Shown here piece after piece: positions 34,360 through 46,466 of a stretch of 64,000 nt of DNA (its first letter is position 1; every line of letters begins with the position of its first letter). The stretch spans positions 1 to 64,000 of the forward strand of contig NKPT01000002.1 in the NCBI GenBank assembly GCA_002254845.1, read 5' to 3'. Origin of the DNA: Chloracidobacterium sp. CP2_5A. GTDB taxonomy: Bacteria; Acidobacteriota; Blastocatellia; Chloracidobacteriales; Chloracidobacteriaceae. The notes under the pieces are model-generated. The model did no database searches, had not been told where the DNA came from, and saw only the letters and a program-made list of their open reading frames with translations. The position numbers and the translations under genes were made by a program.

Positions 34360-35325
34360 GTGAAACCAGCGGCAACCTTCACGCGCGCGCGCCTCGCTTG
34401 GCGCAGCTTCCTGGTTGCGGCGCTCGTCGCCGCGAGCGCTGCCGCCTTCGCCGCGCCGCGCCCGCCCGGCAAGACAAAGCCAAGCGCCAAGCGCGCAGCG
34501 CTTCCCGCGCCGGTTGTTTGGCGCGAAGACCGGCGCGGGCTGCGCGTGCCGGTCTGGATCAACGGGGCTGGGCCGTTCGCGTTTGTTGTCGATACCGGGG
34601 CCGGCCTGACGCTGCTGTCGCCGCGCGCGGCAAGCCAAGCCCGCGTGACCGATACCGGGCGCGTCATCATTTTACAGGGTGCCGGGCAGGGCGCGGGCGC
34701 GCCCCAACGCCTAGTCGCAGCGCGGACGCTGGCCATCGGCGACGCCGACAACTTCCTGCCCAATGTCGGCCGGATGGTCATTGCGCCGGCGCTGCCGGCT
34801 GATGTGGATGGCGCGCTCGATCCGACGGAAGCTTTTGGCGAAATGGGCTATGAGCTGGATTTTCCAAATCAAACGCTCGCGCCGCTTTCCGAGCGCCAAC
34901 CGCTGAACGGCGCGCCGGCGCGGTGGCTGCTGGAACCCGCTGGGCGGCGGCCGTTCACGCGCATCAATGGGCAGGAAATCGCGCTGATTGACACGGGTTC
35001 CAGCTTCGGCCTGGCGATTCCGGATGCCAAAGCCGCGTCCTTTGGCATCCGGTCCGTCGGGCGGCCTGCGCTCCGCAGCGCGCAGGATGTCGCTGGCGGC
35101 TCATTTCAGGTCGCGCGGGTCGCGCCGACCAAATTTTGGCTGGGAAGCTTGTATCTTGAGCAAGCGCCGACCGACATTCTCTATGGCGCGGACGCCGCCG
35201 CGCCGCTGTTGCTCGGACGCGACGCGCTGCGCCCATTTCACATTCGCTTCGACCTGCGCCGGCGCGTCATGGTCTTCGGGCTTCCAGAAGACAAGCCGGC
35301 GCCGCGCCCCGCCGCGCGCGACTAG
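34360..35325 (+). CDS. Secreted two-lobed aspartic protease (retropepsin-like)
   Basis: A 321-residue protein with a signal peptide (SFLVAALVAASAAAFAA) and two aspartic-protease active-site motifs in one chain, FVVDTGAGLTLLS near residue 77 and IALIDTGSSFGLAI near 208. Retropepsin-type enzymes normally need a dimer to supply two Asp residues; here both lobes are covalently linked, as in pepsin, although lobe sequences look like bacterial clan AA proteins. The GTG start follows AGGAGG by eight bases. It lies 77 bases downstream of the glycine-zipper gene. The substrate is unknown. Confidence 0.8.
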   Translation: MKPAATFTRARLAWRSFLVAALVAASAAAFAAPRPPGKTKPSAKRAALPAPVVWREDRRGLRVPVWINGAGPFAFVVDTGAGLTLLSPRAASQARVTDTGRVIILQGAGQGAGAPQRLVAARTLAIGDADNFLPNVGRMVIAPALPADVDGALDPTEAFGEMGYELDFPNQTLAPLSERQPLNGAPARWLLEPAGRRPFTRINGQEIALIDTGSSFGLAIPDAKAASFGIRSVGRPALRSAQDVAGGSFQVARVAPTKFWLGSLYLEQAPTDILYGADAAAPLLLGRDALRPFHIRFDLRRRVMVFGLPEDKPAPRPAARD

Positions 35326-35385
35326 CGCGCCTTCCGAGCGAGCGCAGCGGCTTGTGGGCGGCCAGGGCGCCGCCCCTCTCAAGTT

Positions 35386-35411
35386 GGCGCGCTTCGGGAG
35401 GGGCGCCGTCC
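35386..35411. repeat. Dispersed GC-rich intergenic element, copy 1
   Basis: GGCGCGCTTCGGGAGGGGCG followed by CCGTCC lies between convergent genes. A related 26-mer (21/26 identical) is at 41678, and the 14-mer GGGCGCCGTCCGCG recurs near 41599. Confidence 0.5.
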
Positions 35412-35459
35412 GCGGCCGACCTGAAAGGCGCCGCGCTCGCTTTGCGCGGGAAACGGGAG

Positions 35460-38771
<3,312 letters not shown>

Positions 38772-38982
38772 CAGGGACGAAAAGCTTGACGGCGCGCGGC
38801 GGGCCGGGGGAAGCGCCGGCGCTGTCGATCCGAAAGGGATTCAGGATGTCACGCCAGCTTATACTGTTTTTCGTCGAGCATGTTCCAGAAAAGTTTCGTC
38901 AATCAGGCGCGCGGTTGCTTCGGGCTGGTTTGGCGCACTATGCTCTGCGGCGTACGGTTGACCCCACTCCGGTGCCCGCCGC

Positions 38983-40125
38983 ATGCCTTCTCGCTCGCCT
39001 ATCGAAGAGCCTATCGAGGAAATCGCGCCAACCCGCAGCGCCGAGCGATACGAGCCGGCCAAACGACGGACGTTTTGGATGGTGACGCTGGCGCTCTCCA
39101 TCATTGCGGCGGCGGTCGTTTGGCAAGCCTATCAAGCGCGCAATCGCTTTACGCTCTATGTCGTCTTTCATGAAGTGGATGGGCTGCGGCCCGGCGCGGA
39201 GGTGCGGCTCTCCGGCGTCAAGGTGGGCGCGGTGCAGCGCATTGAAATCCTGGATGCGCGCCGGCGCGTTGAGCGCGACACCCCGCAAGTGCAAGTGGCG
39301 CTCGGCATTGATCGTCGTCTGACCGGGCTCAGCGCCGCCCAGCTCATTCACCGGGACGCCGTCGCCAGGCTGCGGCGTGACGGCACGCTAGCCGATCGGA
39401 TTGTGGACATCGCGCCCGGCAGCGCCGCCGCGCCGCTCGTCGCGGAAGGCGACTTCATTGCCGGGCGCATGGAGGGCGACTCCCGCACCATCGCCCTGCG
39501 CAGCGCTGATATCAACCAGAACCTTGCCGCCATGCGCGAGTCGCTTCTGAAGGTTCAAGCGCGCATCGAGCGCCGAGAAGGCACGCTGGGGGCGGCGCTC
39601 AAGCGCCGCGAGCTCAACGACCGCCTCGCGGCCTTTCAAGCCGAGCTGATGACGCTTGAGCGGTCGCTCAAAACCGGGTCGGGCTTCGCTTCGGTGGCGC
39701 GCCGCCGCTTGCCGCCGCGCCTAACGGACCTTCAGCAAGCCGCTGGCCGGTTACGCGCCGACCTCGAAGCCGGTCGCGGCGCGGCGGGCAAGCTCTTTGC
39801 CGATCAGGCTTGGCGCGCCCGCGTCACGCGACTCCAAGCGCGCTATAACGATCTTGCAACGCGCTTCGACGCGCTTCAAAGGACCGCCGAGCAGGGCGCA
39901 CTGGCGCGCGCGAGCAAGGATGCATCATTTCGTCAGCGGCTTCAGATGGCCCGTGACCGCGCCGCCGCCATCCGCGGGCGGCTCGACCGCGCCGAAGGGA
40001 GCGCCGGCAAGCTGCTTCACGATGGCCGGCTTCGGCGCGAGCTGGCCGAATTCACGGCGGAGCTTACGAAAACCGTCTATGACGCTCGTCTTTCTCCATT
40101 CAAATACATCCGACTCAGGCTTTGA
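38983..40125 (+). CDS. MlaD/MCE-domain lipid-transport protein
   Basis: A 380-residue protein anchored by one N-terminal helix (FWMVTLALSIIAAAVVWQAY) with a periplasmic MCE/MlaD domain (FTLYVVFHEVDGLRPGAEVRLSGVKVGAVQRIEI), which forms hexameric rings that pass phospholipids between membranes. The C-terminal half (about 190-370) is a long alpha-helical, probably coiled-coil region with a repeated GxAGKL element (RGAAGKLFADQAW, GSAGKLLHDGRLR). The partner ABC permease and ATPase (MlaE, MlaF) are not beside it. It is followed by sucD after 54 bases. No strong ribosome site was seen at 38983, so the start is uncertain. Confidence 0.85.
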   Translation: MPSRSPIEEPIEEIAPTRSAERYEPAKRRTFWMVTLALSIIAAAVVWQAYQARNRFTLYVVFHEVDGLRPGAEVRLSGVKVGAVQRIEILDARRRVERDTPQVQVALGIDRRLTGLSAAQLIHRDAVARLRRDGTLADRIVDIAPGSAAAPLVAEGDFIAGRMEGDSRTIALRSADINQNLAAMRESLLKVQARIERREGTLGAALKRRELNDRLAAFQAELMTLERSLKTGSGFASVARRRLPPRLTDLQQAAGRLRADLEAGRGAAGKLFADQAWRARVTRLQARYNDLATRFDALQRTAEQGALARASKDASFRQRLQMARDRAAAIRGRLDRAEGSAGKLLHDGRLRRELAEFTAELTKTVYDARLSPFKYIRLRL

Positions 40126-40179
40126 GTCGCTTTCCGCTCTGCCGCTCGGCTCGGGCGGCGGGGACCTGGCATCCCGCTT

Positions 40180-41058
40180 ATGAGCATCCTTGTCAATAAA
40201 GAAACTCGGCTCCTGGTGCAGGGCATCACTGGGCGCGAAGGCACGTTTCACGCCCGTCAAATGAAAGACTACGGCACGAACATCGTGGCCGGGGTGACGC
40301 CCAACAAAGGCGGCACGGTTCATGATGGCATCCCGGTGTTTGACACCGTGACGCAGGCCGTGGCCGCGACCGGAGCCAACGTCAGCGTCATTTACGTCCC
40401 GCCCGCTTTCGGGGCGGACGCTATCATGGAAGCGGTCGAAGCTGGCGTTCCACTGGTGGTTTGCATCACGGAGGGCATCCCGACCGTGGACATGATGCGG
40501 GCGTTCGACTTCGTCGCCAAGCATGGCGCGCGGCTGGTTGGCCCGAACTGTCCGGGCGTTATCACGCCCGGCGAGTGCAAGGTCGGCATCATGCCGGCGC
40601 ACATTCACCGGCCCGGACGCATCGGCGTGGTTTCCCGGAGCGGCACGCTGACCTACGAGGCCGTTCACCAGCTCACGCAACTGGGGCTTGGGCAGTCCAC
40701 CTGCGTTGGCATCGGCGGCGACCCCATCATCGGCATGCGGTTTGTGGACGCGCTGCGGCTCTTTCAGAACGACCCGGACACTGACGCCGTCATTGTGATT
40801 GGCGAAATTGGCGGCGCGGACGAGGAAGCCGCCGCCGCGTTTGTCAAGCAGTCGATGACGAAGCCGGTGATTGGGTTTGTCGCGGGACGCGCGGCCCCGC
40901 CCGGCCGTCGCATGGGCCACGCGGGCGCGATTATCGCCGGCGGCAAAGGCACGGCGGCTGAAAAAATGGAAGCCATGCGCGCCGCCGGGATGCATGTCGT
41001 CGAGAGTCCGGCCGACATCGGCGCGAAAGTCGCGGAAGTCATCGGGCATACGGACTAG
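40180..41058 (+). CDS. sucD: Succinyl-CoA synthetase alpha subunit
   Basis: The alpha subunit of succinate-CoA ligase in the TCA cycle. The CoA-binding Rossmann segment ([23 protein letters not shown]) and the phosphohistidine region ([22 protein letters not shown], with the active-site His in GHAG) are complete in 292 residues. The beta subunit gene sucC normally sits directly upstream; here the upstream neighbour is the MCE protein instead, so sucC must be elsewhere. It precedes ndk by 107 bases; both enzymes handle nucleoside triphosphates, so co-expression is plausible. Confidence 0.95.
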   Translation: MSILVNKETRLLVQGITGREGTFHARQMKDYGTNIVAGVTPNKGGTVHDGIPVFDTVTQAVAATGANVSVIYVPPAFGADAIMEAVEAGVPLVVCITEGIPTVDMMRAFDFVAKHGARLVGPNCPGVITPGECKVGIMPAHIHRPGRIGVVSRSGTLTYEAVHQLTQLGLGQSTCVGIGGDPIIGMRFVDALRLFQNDPDTDAVIVIGEIGGADEEAAAAFVKQSMTKPVIGFVAGRAAPPGRRMGHAGAIIAGGKGTAAEKMEAMRAAGMHVVESPADIGAKVAEVIGHTD

Positions 41059-41165
41059 GCCGACGCTTGCCCCGCCCGTTGTCGTTATTCCAGTTGCCGC
41101 GCGGGGCGCGGCGTGGCTAAGCTGCGGACCGCTGTATTTCGCTCTTACGGAGTTGACTCAACGTT

Positions 41166-41585
41166 ATGTCGCTTGAAACGACGCTGGCCATCGTCAAGCC
41201 CGACGCTGTCCGCGCCGGCAACGCCGGCCATATCATCCAGCGCATCGCCGACGCCGGCTTCCGGTTGCGCGGCATGCGCCTCATGCACCTGACCCGGCGG
41301 CAGGCCGAAGGCTTTTACGCCGTTCACCGGGAGCGCCCGTTCTTTGGCGAGCTGGTGGATTTCATGTGCTCCGGCCCGGTGGTCGTCATGGCCATCGAGA
41401 AAGAGGACGCCGTCCGCGCCTGGCGCGACCTGATGGGGCCGACCAACTCGAAGGACGCGCCCAAGGGAACGATTCGGGGCGATTTTGGCACGGATGTCGG
41501 CGAAAACGCAGCGCATGGCTCGGATTCGCCGGAAAACGCCGCGTCAGAGGTCGCTTTCTTCTTTGCGACGAGCGAGTTGCTGTAG
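41166..41585 (+). CDS. ndk: Nucleoside diphosphate kinase
   Basis: Balances NTP pools by phosphate transfer through a histidine intermediate. The start (LETTLAIVKPDAVRAGNAGHII), the central segment (SGPVVVMAIEKEDAVRAWRDLMGPTNS) and the active-site histidine in ENAAHGSDSPENAASEVAFFF are canonical. Length 139 is normal. GGAG lies upstream of the ATG. It ends a mlaD-like-sucD-ndk series. Confidence 0.96.
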   Translation: MSLETTLAIVKPDAVRAGNAGHIIQRIADAGFRLRGMRLMHLTRRQAEGFYAVHRERPFFGELVDFMCSGPVVVMAIEKEDAVRAWRDLMGPTNSKDAPKGTIRGDFGTDVGENAAHGSDSPENAASEVAFFFATSELL

Positions 41586-42000
41586 CGCGAGTTGCGGGGG
41601 CGCCGTCCGCGCCCGCGCTTTAGCTTTCCGGGAGGGGTAGCGCTTGGGGGCGTTCGTGAAGCCGATCTCCCCAGGGCGGCGCGTTTTGGGAGAGCTGCCG
41701 TCCTTGGCGACCTCCTTGGCGGCCTAAGGGGCGACCTAAAGAGCGCGCCGTTACCGCGGCGCGTGTCGCTACCTAAGCTTGGGTCGCCGCCTAGCTTGGA
41801 AAGCGCGGCTTGGAAAGCGCGCCGCTCCTGCGCTTTCCATTTTCCCTCGCGGCAGGCTTGAGTAACGGCGGAACCTATGCCACAGTGGTCGAACCGCACT
41901 CAACGTTCCGAATAATTGCTCGGAATGTCGCTCGCAACCCTTCTCTGGAAATCCTCATCGGTTCCGGAAGACTCAACCCCACCCCACGGAGGTCCTGAGT
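41586..42000. other. Repeat-rich intergenic region upstream of FecR-like gene
   Basis: A 415-base spacer without a convincing gene. It holds a copy of GGGCGCCGTCCGCG near 41599, a 26-bp element at 41678-41703 related to 35386, and a 14-bp tandem duplication at 41794. An AT-richer stretch (CGAATAATTGC near 41909) and GGAGGTCC just before 42001 are probably promoter and ribosome site of the FecR-like gene. Confidence 0.5.
41794..41821. repeat. 14-bp perfect tandem duplication
   Basis: GCTTGGAAAGCGCG occurs twice head to tail (41794-41807, 41808-41821) between ndk and the FecR-like gene. Confidence 0.9.
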
Positions 42001-43425
42001 ATGCAGCGCTCTATTCTCACACTGACTTTATTGGCAGCCGCCGGTGCGGTTAGCGTGTCGCCCGCCGCTGCCCAAACGATGATTCAACAGCCTATAAGAG
42101 AAGTTCCGATTCAAGTCGCCAACGCCGCGAGCCTTCCTGAGCAGTTTATCGTTTCCGCCAAGGCCGGAACCGTCAACTTTGTCGAAGGGGCGGTCGCCAA
42201 CTGTCGCGCCAGGGAAGCGGACGCTTGGCGTCCCGTGACGACAAGCAGCCGCCTCAAAGCTGGCGATCGGCTGCGAACCGGCGCGGACGGACGCGCCGAG
42301 CTGCTGCTCAATCCCGGCTCGTACCTGCGGCTCGACCGTGAAGCGGAAATTGTTCTGACTAATCCCAACCTTGACGCGCTGACCATTGAAGTCGCGCGCG
42401 GCAGCGCCTTATTTGAAGTCACTGGCACTGATGGCACGGAACTTTTTATGCGCATCCTGACGCGCAATGGAGCGGTCAACATAGCGCGGAACGGTCTCTA
42501 TCGGGTCACTGTTCCGGCGGAAGGCGCGGCAACCGTCGCCGTTATCAAGGGGCGCATCGCGGTCGAGCAAGCCGGCAAGCTGACGCTGGTCAAGGACAAG
42601 CAGCTGGTCACGCTGGACGCCGCGACGATGACCGCGGCCAAGCTCGACAAAAACGCGCAGGATGATTTCGACGCCTGGAGCCGCAACCGCGCCAAGGCCC
42701 TGCGTGACGCCAACAGCCGCTTGAAGGACCGCGACGTGCTGGCGGCGTTCAACGGCTGGCGGCAAAACGGGGCGTACGGCTTTGGCTACGCGCCTTTCTT
42801 TGGCCTCTGGCTCTTTGACGGGCGGCTGGGCGGCTACACGTTCTTTCCGTTTTACGGCTTCTGGAACTCGCCCTACGGCTTCGGCTATGGAACGTCGTGG
42901 GGGCTGCCGTGGGAGTTCTACCGCCCGACCCTGCTTCCGATGACTCCGAACGCGCCCATCGTGGCCGGCGCGCGCCAAGCGCCCGCTTCCGCGCCGCCGA
43001 CGCCGTCCGACGCGCCGCTTGATCCCCGCCAGCCCGGACACGAGCCGGTCGGTGAAATGAGCGGTCAGCGCCTTTCGCCGACGCCGCCCGGTCGCTCGCC
43101 GCTCGCGCCGCGCCCGACGTCCGGCTTGGCTGGCGACGATGATTATCTCCCCGCGCTGCCGCGGCGGGAGTTGCCTTCGCCGGTTGCGCGGCCGGCGCTG
43201 GATGCCGGCGGCTACGGCAAGCCCGGCTACGAGCCGCCGATGGGCGGCGGCATCATGCGCGGCGGGATGACGCCCGACTATGGCGGCCCGCTGATGCGTG
43301 GCGGCTACGGCGGCGATGCCGGGACTGGCGTCAGCCCGGGCTATGGCGGTGGCATGCGGACAAGCCCGCCGGCACGAGCCGGCGGCGAAGGCTCGCCCCG
43401 CTCCCAAAGCCCAGTCGTGGAATAA
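42001..43425 (+). CDS. FecR-domain secreted protein with Gly/Tyr/Met-rich tail
   Basis: A 474-residue exported protein (signal peptide SILTLTLLAAAGAVSVSPAAA). Residues about 50-215 form a FecR-like beta domain (VEGAVANCRAREADAWRPV, LKAGDRLRTGADGRAELLL, GSYLRLDREAEIVL, ALFEVTGTD), here without the sigma-regulator transmembrane context. The middle is aromatic and glycine-rich (YGFGYAPFFGLWLFDG, FFPFYGFWNSPYGFGYG) and the C-terminus is low complexity with Gly, Tyr, Pro and Met (GGGIMRGGMTPDYGG). Similar proteins are common in Acidobacteriota; role unknown, perhaps surface-exposed. GGAGG before the ATG supports the start. A Rho-independent terminator follows. Confidence 0.8.
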   Translation: MQRSILTLTLLAAAGAVSVSPAAAQTMIQQPIREVPIQVANAASLPEQFIVSAKAGTVNFVEGAVANCRAREADAWRPVTTSSRLKAGDRLRTGADGRAELLLNPGSYLRLDREAEIVLTNPNLDALTIEVARGSALFEVTGTDGTELFMRILTRNGAVNIARNGLYRVTVPAEGAATVAVIKGRIAVEQAGKLTLVKDKQLVTLDAATMTAAKLDKNAQDDFDAWSRNRAKALRDANSRLKDRDVLAAFNGWRQNGAYGFGYAPFFGLWLFDGRLGGYTFFPFYGFWNSPYGFGYGTSWGLPWEFYRPTLLPMTPNAPIVAGARQAPASAPPTPSDAPLDPRQPGHEPVGEMSGQRLSPTPPGRSPLAPRPTSGLAGDDDYLPALPRRELPSPVARPALDAGGYGKPGYEPPMGGGIMRGGMTPDYGGPLMRGGYGGDAGTGVSPGYGGGMRTSPPARAGGEGSPRSQSPVVE

Positions 43426-43441
43426 TCAGTCGTGGAATATT
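43412..43441. repeat. 15-bp near-perfect tandem duplication over FecR stop codon
   Basis: CAGTCGTGGAATAAT (43412-43426) is followed directly by CAGTCGTGGAATATT (43427-43441). The TAA stop of the FecR-like gene lies in the first copy. Confidence 0.88.
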
Positions 43442-43464
43442 CAGCCACGGCATCGGAAAACCGA

Positions 43465-43499
43465 CTTGGCGGCCGGCTCTCCGGCCGCCAAGCTTTTTT
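43465..43499 (+). terminator. Rho-independent terminator
   Basis: CTTGGCGGCCGG and CCGGCCGCCAAG form a 12-bp perfect stem with a CTCT loop, followed by CTTTTTTTA. Terminates the FecR-like gene. Confidence 0.93.
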
Positions 43500-43512
43500 A
43501 GCGAAAGACCTC

Positions 43513-43540
43513 AAAGCGATAACCCGAAAGCGATAACCCG
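43513..43540. repeat. 14-bp perfect tandem duplication
   Basis: AAAGCGATAACCCG occurs twice head to tail (43513-43526, 43527-43540), 18 bases before the PhnP-like gene. Confidence 0.9.
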
Positions 43541-43557
43541 CGACCAAGCCGGTTTCA

Positions 43558-44319
43558 ATGACCATGGAGATTGAATTTCTTGGCACAGGCACATCGGTCG
43601 GCGTGCCGATGATTGGCTGCGAGTGTCCAACCTGCGCGTCGGACGACCCGCGCGACCGCCGCCTGCGCGTGTCGCTGCTTGTTCGCTATCGCGGCGCGCA
43701 GATTCTGATTGACCCGGCGATTGATTTCCGTCAGCAGGCGCTGCGCGCCGGACTGAAATCGCTCGACGCCGTCCTTATCACGCATGCCCACGCCGACCAC
43801 GTCTTCGGCATTGACGATCTGCGGGCGCTGAACTACCGCCAGGGCGCGATGCCGTGTTTTGCCAGCGCCGAAACATGGGAGAGCCTCTACCGCATGTTTA
43901 GCTACGCTTTTGGTCCGCCGGGGCCGGCGAGTCGTCCGCGACTGGCACCGCATATCATCGGCGGCGACTTTACGCTCTGCGGGTTGCAAGTGACGCCGGT
44001 GGAGTTGCCGCACGGCGACTTGACAACGCTCGGCTTTCGGCTCAACGACTTCGCCTATGTAACCGACTGTAGCGCCATTCCCGACGCGGCCTGCGAGCGG
44101 TTGCTGGGGCTGGATACGCTGGTTCTCGACTGCGTCCGCTACGCGCCGCACCCGACACATCTGCACCTTGAGGCGGCGCTAGGTTACATTGAGCGGCTGC
44201 GGCCGCGGCGGGTGTACCTGACGCACATGGCGCACGACATCCGCCACGCCGAACTGGACGGGCGCCTGCCGCCGGGCGTTCGGCTGGCCTACGACGGGCT
44301 GCGCGTCGAGGCGCGCTAG
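43558..44319 (+). CDS. PhnP-like MBL-fold phosphodiesterase
   Basis: A 253-residue metallo-beta-lactamase-fold hydrolase of the PhnP subgroup (cyclic phosphodiesterase; in E. coli part of phosphonate breakdown). The N-terminus MEIEFLGTGTSVGVPMIGCECPTC carries the PhnP-like cysteine pattern, and the metal motif is ITHAHADHVFGIDDLR. Later ligands appear in LPHGDLTTLGF, YVTDCSAIP and LTHMAHDI. No other phosphonate genes are near, so the natural substrate is uncertain; many bacteria carry this as a stand-alone housekeeping gene. Confidence 0.88.
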   Translation: MTMEIEFLGTGTSVGVPMIGCECPTCASDDPRDRRLRVSLLVRYRGAQILIDPAIDFRQQALRAGLKSLDAVLITHAHADHVFGIDDLRALNYRQGAMPCFASAETWESLYRMFSYAFGPPGPASRPRLAPHIIGGDFTLCGLQVTPVELPHGDLTTLGFRLNDFAYVTDCSAIPDAACERLLGLDTLVLDCVRYAPHPTHLHLEAALGYIERLRPRRVYLTHMAHDIRHAELDGRLPPGVRLAYDGLRVEAR

Positions 44320-44964
44320 CGGACTTTGCCTCTGGCTGTCGCGGCGCATCTTTCAGGTCGTCTTTCAGATCGCCGCGAAGACGAACCTCCCGCAGCGCGC
44401 CGCCTTGGGAGGGGCGGCTTCCGTCCCGTTCCCAGCCGCCGGATTTCCTGGGAAGCTTCGCTAGTTGATTGAGCATAACCCGTCACAGGTCTGCGTGCCG
44501 CCGCAGTTCGCGGCCCGCCCTGCGGAAGCGCGGCAGTTGCAGCCGGCCGCCCGCTGACTGCAACCTTGGATCAGGTCGCATCGAGAAGAGCCCGCGTTGC
44601 CGCCCGCCCGCCGCTGGCTTCTCGCCGTCAAACACAAAGGCGAACAGCGTAAGCAGCGCCTTCACGCTCGCATCTGGCGCGACGGCCTGCGTTTTGCCCT
44701 GCTTCCAGGGCGCGCAAGCGATCCAAAAGCATAGGGCTGCGCTCATGAGCAGGAGGCGCCAGCTTTTTCCGATCCGATGTCGCATAGCGTGATCCAAATC
44801 CAAGCGTTCGTCTCGTTTTGAGCTTTTTGGAGATTGCGACCTGGCAATAACAAGCGAGCGTGTAAAGCCTGCCGAGGGAGGTCAAGCCGCCCCTGTTTGC
44901 CAAAGCGATGCAGCTGGGAACGGTTGTGAAGCCGCGCTTCGCAAAGGCTTTTCAAGGCGCCCGC
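44320..44964. other. Long intergenic region with one doubtful small gene
   Basis: 645 bases between the PhnP-like and pxpB stops. It includes an imperfect duplication (CTTTCAGGTCGTCTTTCAGATCG near 44350), a TTGGGAGGGGCGGCTTCCGTCC element at about 44405, and the doubtful lipoprotein ORF listed separately. Confidence 0.45.
44483..44785 (-). CDS. Doubtful small exported protein
   Basis: A 100-residue frame with a basic start and hydrophobic segment (RLLLMSAALCFWIACAPWKQG) that could be a signal peptide or an imperfect lipobox. The rest is arginine- and glycine-rich without recognisable motifs. I see no good ribosome site. It may be real because the region is otherwise empty, but it could be a chance frame in GC-rich DNA. 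Confidence 0.3.
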   Translation of the reverse strand: MRHRIGKSWRLLLMSAALCFWIACAPWKQGKTQAVAPDASVKALLTLFAFVFDGEKPAAGGRQRGLFSMRPDPRLQSAGGRLQLPRFRRAGRELRRHADL

Positions 44965-45663
44965 TCAGTTGCGCTCGCTTTGCGCCAGCCAGGCTTTATA
45001 GCTGATGGGATAAAAGCGAACTTCATCCCCCGGCGCCAGCCGGGAAGGATTTGGCGACGCTGGGTCAAGCATCCGCAGCGGCGTTCGACCAATGAGCTGC
45101 CAGCCGCCGGGCGAGTCCGTAGGGTAAATCCCGGTTTGCCGCCCGGCGATGCCGACGCTGCCGGCCCGAACCCGCGGGCGCGGCTTCGCGCGGCGCGGCG
45201 CGGCTATTCGCTCGTCCACGAGACCGAGATAGGCGAAGCCAGGTATAAAGCCGAGCATAAAGACGTGATAGATCGGACGGCAGTGACGGGCAATGACTTC
45301 CTCAACGGACAGCCCGCGCTTTTCGGCGACGAGCGGCAGGTCGGGGCCGCACCGCAGGTCGTAGCAGACCGGGATTTCAACCAGCCGACGCGGGCCGGCG
45401 TCGGTCGGCGAGGGCAGGGAAAGCAACTGCTCCAGGTAGGCGGCTACGGCGGCGTAGGCCGTTGGAAACCTGGGGTATGCGCGCCGCGCGGCGTCCGGCG
45501 CGTAAAACACCGTCAGCGAGGCGTATGCCGGAACCGCCTCCTGAAACCCCTCAAAAGGGCGCGCCGCGAGCGCCGCGTCTAGACGGCGCGTCCGCTCGTG
45601 GCATTCGAGCGAAATAACTTGCCCGAATTCGACGGTCAGAGCGTTGTCTGCAATAGGAAACAT
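44965..45663 (-). CDS. pxpB: 5-oxoprolinase subunit B (KipI family)
   Basis: With PxpA and PxpC this forms the prokaryotic ATP-dependent 5-oxoprolinase that recycles pyroglutamate. The KipI/AHS1 domain is clear: FPIADNALTVEFGQVI, VEIPVCYDLRCGPDL, HVFMLGFIPGFAYLG and VGIAGRQTGIYPTDSPGGWQLIGRTP. AAGG eight bases upstream favours the ATG at 45663 over the track start at 45678. It follows pxpA on the same strand. The third subunit gene pxpC, usually next in line, is absent here; downstream is a non-coding stretch. Confidence 0.9.
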   Translation of the reverse strand: MFPIADNALTVEFGQVISLECHERTRRLDAALAARPFEGFQEAVPAYASLTVFYAPDAARRAYPRFPTAYAAVAAYLEQLLSLPSPTDAGPRRLVEIPVCYDLRCGPDLPLVAEKRGLSVEEVIARHCRPIYHVFMLGFIPGFAYLGLVDERIAAPRRAKPRPRVRAGSVGIAGRQTGIYPTDSPGGWQLIGRTPLRMLDPASPNPSRLAPGDEVRFYPISYKAWLAQSERN

Positions 45664-45686
45664 GCGCAGGCCTTGCATAAGACGCG

Positions 45687-46442
45687 TCAGGGCGCGGCGA
45701 TGCGAACGCCGTCGGCTTCGAGCGCTTGCCGGATGGCTTGGGCGAACGCGAGCGCATGCGGGCCGTCGCCGTGCAAGCAGAGCGTCTCCGCCCGGATGAC
45801 GACGGCTTGCCCGTCGCGGGACGTGACAGCTTGCTCGCGGACAATGCGCCGGGCCTGCGCGACGGACTCCTGCGCGTCCGTCAGGAGCGCGCCCGCTTGG
45901 GAGCGGGGAACAAGCGTCCCATCCGGCTGGTAGCGGCGGTCGGCAAAGGCCTCGCTGATGGCGCGCAAGCCGACTCGTTCAGCCTCCGTGATGAGACAGC
46001 TTCCCGCCAAGCCGTAAAGCAGGAGCGTGGCGTCCAGCTTGACCACGGCGCGCGCGATGGCGGCGGCGATGTCAGGCGCGCGCGCCGCCCGGTTGTAGAG
46101 CGCCCCGTGCGGCTTGATGTGATGCAGACGCCCGCCCATCGCCTCGCACACGCCCTTGACGGCGGCGACCTGGTAAAGAACGCAGTCAAAGACTTCATCC
46201 GGCGTCAGCCCCATGTCGCGGCGACCGAACCCCAGCAGGTCGGGGTAACTTGGGTGCGCGCCAATCGCCACGTTGCGCTCGACTGCCAGCGCGACGCTTT
46301 TTCGCAGCGTATGCGGGTCGCCGGCATGAAAGCCGCAGGCCAAGTTAACAGAAGAGACGTAAGGCAGCAGGGCTTCGTCCTGCCCCAGGCGCCAGTCGCC
46401 GAAGCTTTCCCCTAAGTCGGCGTTGAGGTCTATTGTCGCCAT
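45687..46442 (-). CDS. pxpA: 5-oxoprolinase subunit A (LamB/YcsF family)
   Basis: The LamB/YcsF-family subunit of 5-oxoprolinase. The family start IDLNADLGESFGDWRLGQDEALLPYVSSVNLACGFHAGDPHTL is canonical, as are GAHPSYPDLLGFGRRDM, HIKPHGALYN and EAFADRRYQPDGTLVPRSQ. Length 251 is normal. It lies between a small secreted protein gene (24-base gap) and pxpB on the same strand. Confidence 0.94.
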   Translation of the reverse strand: MATIDLNADLGESFGDWRLGQDEALLPYVSSVNLACGFHAGDPHTLRKSVALAVERNVAIGAHPSYPDLLGFGRRDMGLTPDEVFDCVLYQVAAVKGVCEAMGGRLHHIKPHGALYNRAARAPDIAAAIARAVVKLDATLLLYGLAGSCLITEAERVGLRAISEAFADRRYQPDGTLVPRSQAGALLTDAQESVAQARRIVREQAVTSRDGQAVVIRAETLCLHGDGPHALAFAQAIRQALEADGVRIAAP

Positions 46443-46466
46443 GGCTCGCCCAGCGCGCCTGCCGCG

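Noticed and set aside
39925-41049. 374-residue minus-strand ORF
   Set aside because: Antisense to mlaD-like and sucD; histidine/aspartate-rich shadow.
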